From Gemmata massiliana (GTDB lineage Bacteria; Planctomycetota; Planctomycetia; Gemmatales; Gemmataceae): a stretch of 64,000 bases of DNA. Below the pieces are notes generated by a model. It did not search any database. It saw only the letters and a program-made list of their open reading frames with translations, and was not told the DNA's origin. A program made the translations under genes and the position numbers. The stretch covers positions 3,927,738 to 3,991,737 of the forward strand of contig NZ_LR593886.1 of the NCBI RefSeq assembly GCF_901538265.1, given 5' to 3'. How positions within the stretch are numbered: position 1 is the stretch's first letter; every line of letters starts with the position of its first letter. Positions 59,870-64,000 of this stretch are shown here, one piece after another.

Positions 59870-61214
59870 TGACATTTGCTACATCGCCCCGACCGATCCC
59901 GACCGTGTCGATGACGTCGAGCGCCAGTTGCTCGGCGCGTGCCTGTGGTCCGACCAACACGACACCAGCGGTTTCGATGAGGCAGCCGAAGTCGTCGCGC
60001 CGGACGACTTCGGCGTACACGCGCACCGCGTCGTGTTTCGCGCGATGCTCGAGTTGCGCGCGACAAATGCGCCGGTGAACGCGGTGACGATCTTCGGGCG
60101 GCTCCGGGCAACCGGCGCGGCGAGCGAACTCGGACCGGAGCCGGGCGTTTGGATCGGCGACACGGTGACCCTGCAGGGAAGCGACCTCAACGCCAGGTAC
60201 TACGCGAACCAAGTCCGAGAGGCGAGCCGGAAGCGCCGGCTTAAGCGCGCGATCGCGGAGATGTCTGCTGTCGCGGCTCGTTCACCTCGACCCGCGGCCG
60301 ATGTCCTGGCCGATTGCGAACAGATCTTGTTCGACGCGGGCGACGTGGACGGCGCGGGCACCCAGTGCTCGGCTTCGGCCCTGGTGTCCGAGGCCCTGGA
60401 TCACATCGACCGGGTGGCCAGCGGGTTGGAGCCGGGCGGGTTGCCGACCGGGTACGCGGACCTGGACGCGATCACGGGCGGGTTGGTGCCGGGCGAAGTC
60501 ACGGTCCTGGCCGCGCGCCCCTCGACCGGGAAAACCGCGCTCGCGCTCGGGATCGCGACCAATGCCACGCGAGGCGGCGCACCCGCGCTATTCGTGTCGT
60601 TGGAAATGGGGCGACGGTCGATCATGCAACGGATCCTGTCGATGAGAAGTGGGGTGCGGTTGGACCCGATCAAGCGGGGCACCCTCAACTCGGATCAGGC
60701 CGGGCGTGTCGACGCCGCAGCCCGGGCGTTCGCGAAAGAGCCGTTCTTCCTCGAAGAGGCGACGCCGATGAGCGCGGCGCGGCTCGCGGCGATCGTCCGG
60801 CGCGGGGTACGGCGCCACGGTTTGAAGTTGGTGGTCGTCGACTACCTCCAACTCATGGAACCCGAAGACACGAAGGCCCCGAAGGTCCATCAGATCGGGC
60901 TACTCTCGCGGCGCTTGAAAGAGTTGGCCCGGAGCTGTGCCGTCCCGATCGTCGTGCTCGCGCAACTGAACCGGGCGTGCGAGGACCGGCCCGACGGCAA
61001 ACCGCGGCTTTCGGACCTGCGGGATTCCGGCGAAATCGAACAAGACGCGGACGTTTGCATTTTGCTTAGTCGCCAACGGGGGCAGCAGGACGCAAACGAT
61101 GTTTGGCTGATCGATGCGGATGTTGCGAAGAGCCGCAACGGCGCGACGGGCGAAGTAACGCTCGCCTATCGTCGGCCCGTGGTCCGATTCGAGAACGCGG
61201 CCGTCGGGTGCTGA
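59856..61214 (+). CDS. dnaB: replicative DNA helicase (DnaB-like)
   Basis: The 452-residue protein has an N-terminal DnaB domain ('DDVERQLLGACLWSDQHDTS') and a RecA-like ATPase with Walker A 'AARPSTGKTALALGIA'. Also seen are 'ALFVSLEMGRRSIMQRIL', Walker B 'LVVVDYLQLM', 'PIVVLAQLNRACEDRPDGKP' and 'DLRDSGEIEQDADVCILL'. All active-site motifs are intact. It is an element-borne helicase beside a loader-like gene and a ParB-like gene, so the element can likely replicate. Confidence 0.94.
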   Translation: MSRPDDICYIAPTDPDRVDDVERQLLGACLWSDQHDTSGFDEAAEVVAPDDFGVHAHRVVFRAMLELRATNAPVNAVTIFGRLRATGAASELGPEPGVWIGDTVTLQGSDLNARYYANQVREASRKRRLKRAIAEMSAVAARSPRPAADVLADCEQILFDAGDVDGAGTQCSASALVSEALDHIDRVASGLEPGGLPTGYADLDAITGGLVPGEVTVLAARPSTGKTALALGIATNATRGGAPALFVSLEMGRRSIMQRILSMRSGVRLDPIKRGTLNSDQAGRVDAAARAFAKEPFFLEEATPMSAARLAAIVRRGVRRHGLKLVVVDYLQLMEPEDTKAPKVHQIGLLSRRLKELARSCAVPIVVLAQLNRACEDRPDGKPRLSDLRDSGEIEQDADVCILLSRQRGQQDANDVWLIDADVAKSRNGATGEVTLAYRRPVVRFENAAVGC

Positions 61215-61279
61215 AGATGTGCGCTGTCAAGGTCGACGGTGCGAACTGCTGAACGTGACGTGTTTTTAGGAGCGATTCA

Positions 61280-61681
61280 ATGACGATGTGCGAACCAAAC
61301 CGGCCCACATTGACCCCGACCCAGCGGTTGGAGATCGAGCTGTACGAGGCATCGATCTGTGACAACTTGCATGTCAACACGGTGCAGCCCGTCCGACTCA
61401 CGTTGGATGTCGCTGAGTCCGTCGAAGATCCCGCGCACGCGGAGAAAACCGAGCTCCACGTGCAGAACCTCGCGGCCGTAGCCCGGTACCTCGCGAGCGA
61501 AGGATTCGCGACCGAGCACTTCATGGGAGCCATGTTGGAGTTCCCGATGTGCTCCAACGTGGCCTGGATCATTCAGGGGCGCGACGAGTACTTCGCGCAG
61601 CCTGATAGCCTCGGTTACGCGGTGTTGTTCGCGGCCGGGTTGGTCCGACCAAGCGGGCCGCCCGCATCACAAGCGGCCTGA
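61280..61681 (+). CDS. hypothetical protein
   Basis: TAGGAG precedes the ATG at 61280. The 133-residue protein MTMCEPNRPTLTPTQRLEIE has 'VQPVRLTLDVAESVEDPAHA', 'LHVQNLAAVARYLASEGFAT' and 'MEFPMC'-like ends ('MLEFPMCSNVAWIIQGRDEY'). No domain is recognised. The following 200 bases (61682-61881) hold no gene. Confidence 0.6.
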   Translation: MTMCEPNRPTLTPTQRLEIELYEASICDNLHVNTVQPVRLTLDVAESVEDPAHAEKTELHVQNLAAVARYLASEGFATEHFMGAMLEFPMCSNVAWIIQGRDEYFAQPDSLGYAVLFAAGLVRPSGPPASQAA

Positions 61682-61881
61682 CCACCGCGCCTGACACAAC
61701 CCGTTCTGCAGCCCGTGCGCCCTGGGCCGGTTCCCCGGTGATGCCGATTCCGCAGACAGCGCCACAGTGCCCAACGGGTAGGAACGGGTAGCCGGTGAGC
61801 GACAGCGGGTAGAGGTCAGAGTTCGAGGTGTTGCAGCTGTTCACTCACAGGTCTTTGTTCATCGAAGTAGGAGACGATCTT

Positions 61882-62103
61882 ATGGGCCTTTCGATCGCAG
61901 ATTTCGCCGCGCTCGCGCAACGCATGACCGTGTTGGACACACTGTCCGCCGCGATTGCTCCGGCTGTCGTCGCAGAGTTGCGCTTCAGCACGGGTGATCC
62001 GTCGGGCCTCGGGCGCCAGCGCGAAGTTGCGCTGGTGTTCGATAGCGAGGCGCAAGCGCGAGCGTATCTGGAGGCGGCGCAGGCCGCAGCGAAGAAGTCC
62101 TGA
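61882..62103 (+). CDS. small hypothetical protein
   Basis: AGGAGA lies 8 bases before the ATG at 61882. The 73-residue MGLSIADFAALAQRMTVLDT contains 'ALVFDSEAQARAYLEAAQAA'. Helical and alanine-rich. No family. Confidence 0.55.
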   Translation: MGLSIADFAALAQRMTVLDTLSAAIAPAVVAELRFSTGDPSGLGRQREVALVFDSEAQARAYLEAAQAAAKKS

Positions 62104-62168
62104 CCAATTACCAGTTGCGGCGCCGTTGTTTTGTGCGCTGCTTTTCACACCAGTTGGAGGCCCCTGCC

Positions 62169-63005
62169 GTGCTTCAGGTCATTGATCGTACCGTTCGCGT
62201 TGCCGCCCCGGCCCCGAGCGCGCCCACGCTCCCGTATCGCGTCGAGATGCACCGGTACGGCCCGGGTGAGGGCGTGGCGCGCCCCACGAAGGTCTACACC
62301 AACGGCGGAGGCGAACTGCTCACGCCGGATGAAATCGGCATGTGGGCGCGGTTGTGTTGGGTGAGGACTGAGATCGCGCGGCGCAAAGGTGAGGCAGTCG
62401 CGGCCGAACACGATCCGGCGAATCCGCCACCGTTGCCGTATGAGGCCAAGCCGTTTCGATACGGTGCAGGTGCGGGAGTTGAAGTTCTCACGAAGACCCG
62501 GCCAGGCGACTACTCCGGTGAAGGGCTCACACCCGATGAATGCGCGGCGTGGGCGTATTTGCAGGCGCTGGAGGAAGAGTTGGAGGCGCTCGTGCCACCC
62601 GAGCCTTCCACCTCCAACACCGTGTTGGAGGCTGAGCCGGTCTCCAACGTCGGCATCCCTGTGCCGGAAGACGTGCTGGAGATCGTGGCTGATGTGGTCG
62701 CGTCCGAAACGACCATCCCCGGTCGCGCAGTTCCTGGTGAAGAAGCGGTCGCGCCTGTCACCTCCAACGCGAGCACGACCTTAACAAAACGCGAACAGGC
62801 TGAACGCGCGCTGTTGGAGTCACCGACGTTGAACAACTGCGCGATTGGCGAATTGATCGGTGCGTCTGACGAGCTCGTGCGACGGGTGCGAAAAGAGTTG
62901 GAAGCCGCAGGTCGGCTTCAGCCAGTGGCCGTGCTAACCAAACGTGACGGCGCGAGTTACGTGATCGCGGACGCCGCAGTTGGAGTCGATCCCGCGACCG
63001 GCTGA
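62169..63005 (+). CDS. hypothetical protein with internal duplication and C-terminal HTH
   Basis: The GTG at 62169 has GGAGG 8 bases upstream. Two related units occur: 'LPYRVEMHRYGPGEGVARPT' with 'ELLTPDEIGMWARL', and 'LPYEAKPFRYGAGAGVEVLT' with 'EGLTPDECAAWAYL'. After an acidic linker the C-terminus 'LTKREQAERALLESPTLNNC', 'AIGELIGASDELVRRVRKEL' forms an HTH resembling ParB-like or resolvase-type DNA readers. It precedes the ParB-like gene and may bind the same DNA sites. 278 residues. Confidence 0.6.
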   Translation: MLQVIDRTVRVAAPAPSAPTLPYRVEMHRYGPGEGVARPTKVYTNGGGELLTPDEIGMWARLCWVRTEIARRKGEAVAAEHDPANPPPLPYEAKPFRYGAGAGVEVLTKTRPGDYSGEGLTPDECAAWAYLQALEEELEALVPPEPSTSNTVLEAEPVSNVGIPVPEDVLEIVADVVASETTIPGRAVPGEEAVAPVTSNASTTLTKREQAERALLESPTLNNCAIGELIGASDELVRRVRKELEAAGRLQPVAVLTKRDGASYVIADAAVGVDPATG

Positions 63006-63213
63006 TGTTGAAGTGTTCGGCTCAGCCGGCGAAGACGTGTTCGCTGCGCGAGTGGAGTTGGAGAGGCTAAGTCCTGCTAGGTGCTGCTAAGCGCCATGTT
63101 GAGCCGTGTTAGGCGATGTTGAGGTTTTGGCGCGAGTTGTTAACCGAGGTTAACCAGGTCTTTGGTCTACGCGATTGGCTTGAAGTCTCATCACCTTTCA
63201 GGGTGTTCCGACA
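63006..63213. promoter_or_regulatory. leader region of the ParB-like gene
   Basis: About 200 bases without a gene. It holds the direct repeat GTTAACC-GAG-GTTAACC near 63138-63154 and near-repeats of CTGCTAAG/CTAAGC (63074-63098). These are candidate operator sites for the ParB-like protein. Confidence 0.4.
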
Positions 63214-64000
63214 CATGGTAATTGCAGCCGTCCGGACGAGTCCGGAAGTGATCGAGCAGAGCGACGCCATCGAGTTCGTCCTGCTTGATTCCCTGAAGCC
63301 TGCCAAGATCAACGATGCGGTGTACAAGCCCATCTCTTTGGATGACCCGTCCATCGTTGCGTTAAGCAAGGACATCAGGAGCAAGGGCGTGCTTCAGCCC
63401 TTGGACGTCACTCTGGACGACGTGATCGTTTCTGGGCACCGACGTCGTGGCGCGAGTATCGTCGCAAAACTCAAAACGGTGCCCATCCGTCGCATCCACC
63501 TTCAATCCACGGACCCCCGGTTCGAGTCGTTCCTGGTCTCGTTCAACCAGCAGCGCGTCAAATCCATTCAGGAAACGATCCGCGAGGAGGTCATCCGGAC
63601 GAGTCCGGAAGCCGCCCACCTCGCGCTCTTGGCGAACCGCCGCACGGAGGTTCAAGCGTCCCTGAAAAAGGTTCAGGACGCGAAGCTCCGCGTTTTGAAG
63701 TCCGGTACGGCGAACAAGCGGTCCGTGATTTCCGAAGCGAAGCGCGCGATGCTCAATGCCGCGATTGCGGTCATCGAGCAATACAAGGAGTACTGGCCCC
63801 TCACGCTGCGGCAAATTCACTACCGACTACTGTCGCGTAACGTGCTCCGGAACACGAGAACCGAGCTCCCGTACACCAACACCCAGGAGTCCTACAAGGA
63901 TCTCTCCGATCTCCTCGGTCGCGCGCGTCTCAGTGCCGAGGTACCCTGGGAGAGTATGCACGACCCCACCCGCCCCCGAACGGCATGGGCGCATTGGGAG
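63214..64000 (+). CDS. ParB/Srx-fold nuclease-domain protein (3' end outside window)
   Basis: From the ATG at 63214 the product reads MVIAAVRTSPEVIEQSDAIE. The ParB N-terminal core follows: 'SIVALSKDIRSKGVLQPLDV' and 'DDVIVSGHRRRGASIVAKLK'. A coiled region leads to 'PLTLRQIHYRLLSRNVLRNT' and 'YKDLSDLLGRARLSAEVPWE', a domain I have seen in large phage and transposon proteins. The frame is still open at the window end after about 262 residues. Not a simple chromosome ParB, because the second domain is unusual. Confidence 0.85.
63231..63246. repeat. palindrome, copy 1
   Basis: TCCGGAC-GA-GTCCGGA, a 7-2-7 palindrome within the first codons of the ParB-like gene; repeated at 63594-63609. Confidence 0.7.
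63594..63609. repeat. palindrome, copy 2
   Basis: Same TCCGGAC-GA-GTCCGGA sequence inside the gene, encoding the same peptide RTSPE. Exact recurrence 363 bp apart. Confidence 0.7.

Noticed and set aside
1-64000. CRISPR arrays
   Set aside because: No regularly spaced 25-40 bp repeats were seen; the only regular array is the 11-bp iteron block.

Overview
The window reads as chromosome of a planctomycete of the Gemmataceae (Gemmata and relatives). The backbone is GC-rich and carries lineage-typical families: a protein ending in an 'HVRGCWVVDLVL' motif, short secreted proteins, a DUF1580-like protein, the TIGR02996 'YADWLEE' motif, and Gemmata-type tyrosine integrases. This assignment is inferred from protein style; no 16S rRNA or other marker is present.

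Layout. (1) 1-10.3 kb is a scarred accessory stretch: a partial SAM methyltransferase, small secreted proteins, a SUKH/SMI1 protein, several gene remnants (FG-GAP tail, SRAP peptidase tail, a paralogue killed by two nonsense codons, an IS66 tail), and a 966-residue protein that fuses a TM0106-type RecB/Cas4-like Fe-S nuclease, an RNase H-like domain and a complete IS66-type DDE transposase. (2) 10.3-19.9 kb is a complete co-directional chemosensory operon: cheA, cheW, a soluble double-length MCP, cheR, cheB, a cheY-like regulator, cheC and a PAS-GAF hybrid histidine kinase. (3) 20.8-29.8 kb looks like a small integrative, satellite-like element beside tRNA-Val: integrase, Zn-finger protein, excisionase-like protein, AEP primase/SF3 helicase, HTH protein, three tandem Zn-ribbon proteins and two unknowns. 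(4) 30.1-32.3 kb holds a decayed integrase and a decayed ISAs1-family transposase.

(5) 32.5-56.3 kb is a well-bounded siphovirus-type prophage of about 23.8 kb integrated in tRNA-Phe(GAA). A perfect 48-bp direct repeat (32458-32505 and 56251-56298) marks attL and attR. Its order is an early region with a duplicated two-gene module, a regulator, terminase, HNH, portal, protease, capsid, connectors, tail tube, tail chaperones with a -1 frameshift site, a short tape measure, tail proteins, two glycosyltransferases, a TIGR02996 protein, a putative replication gene on 11-bp-spaced iterons, a DUF5131 protein, an excisionase and an integrase. No lysis cassette was recognised.

(6) 56.4-64 kb is a second GC-rich element placed directly after attR: a frameshifted integrase, a winged-helix protein, a DUF1580-like protein, a replication-like protein, DnaB helicase and a ParB-like protein running off the window end. 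The arrangement suggests tandem integration at the same tRNA.

The strongest leads are the nuclease-transposase fusion, the 11-bp iteron array, the tail-tube gene with an in-frame amber codon, start codons held in hairpins, and the duplicated early module of the prophage.
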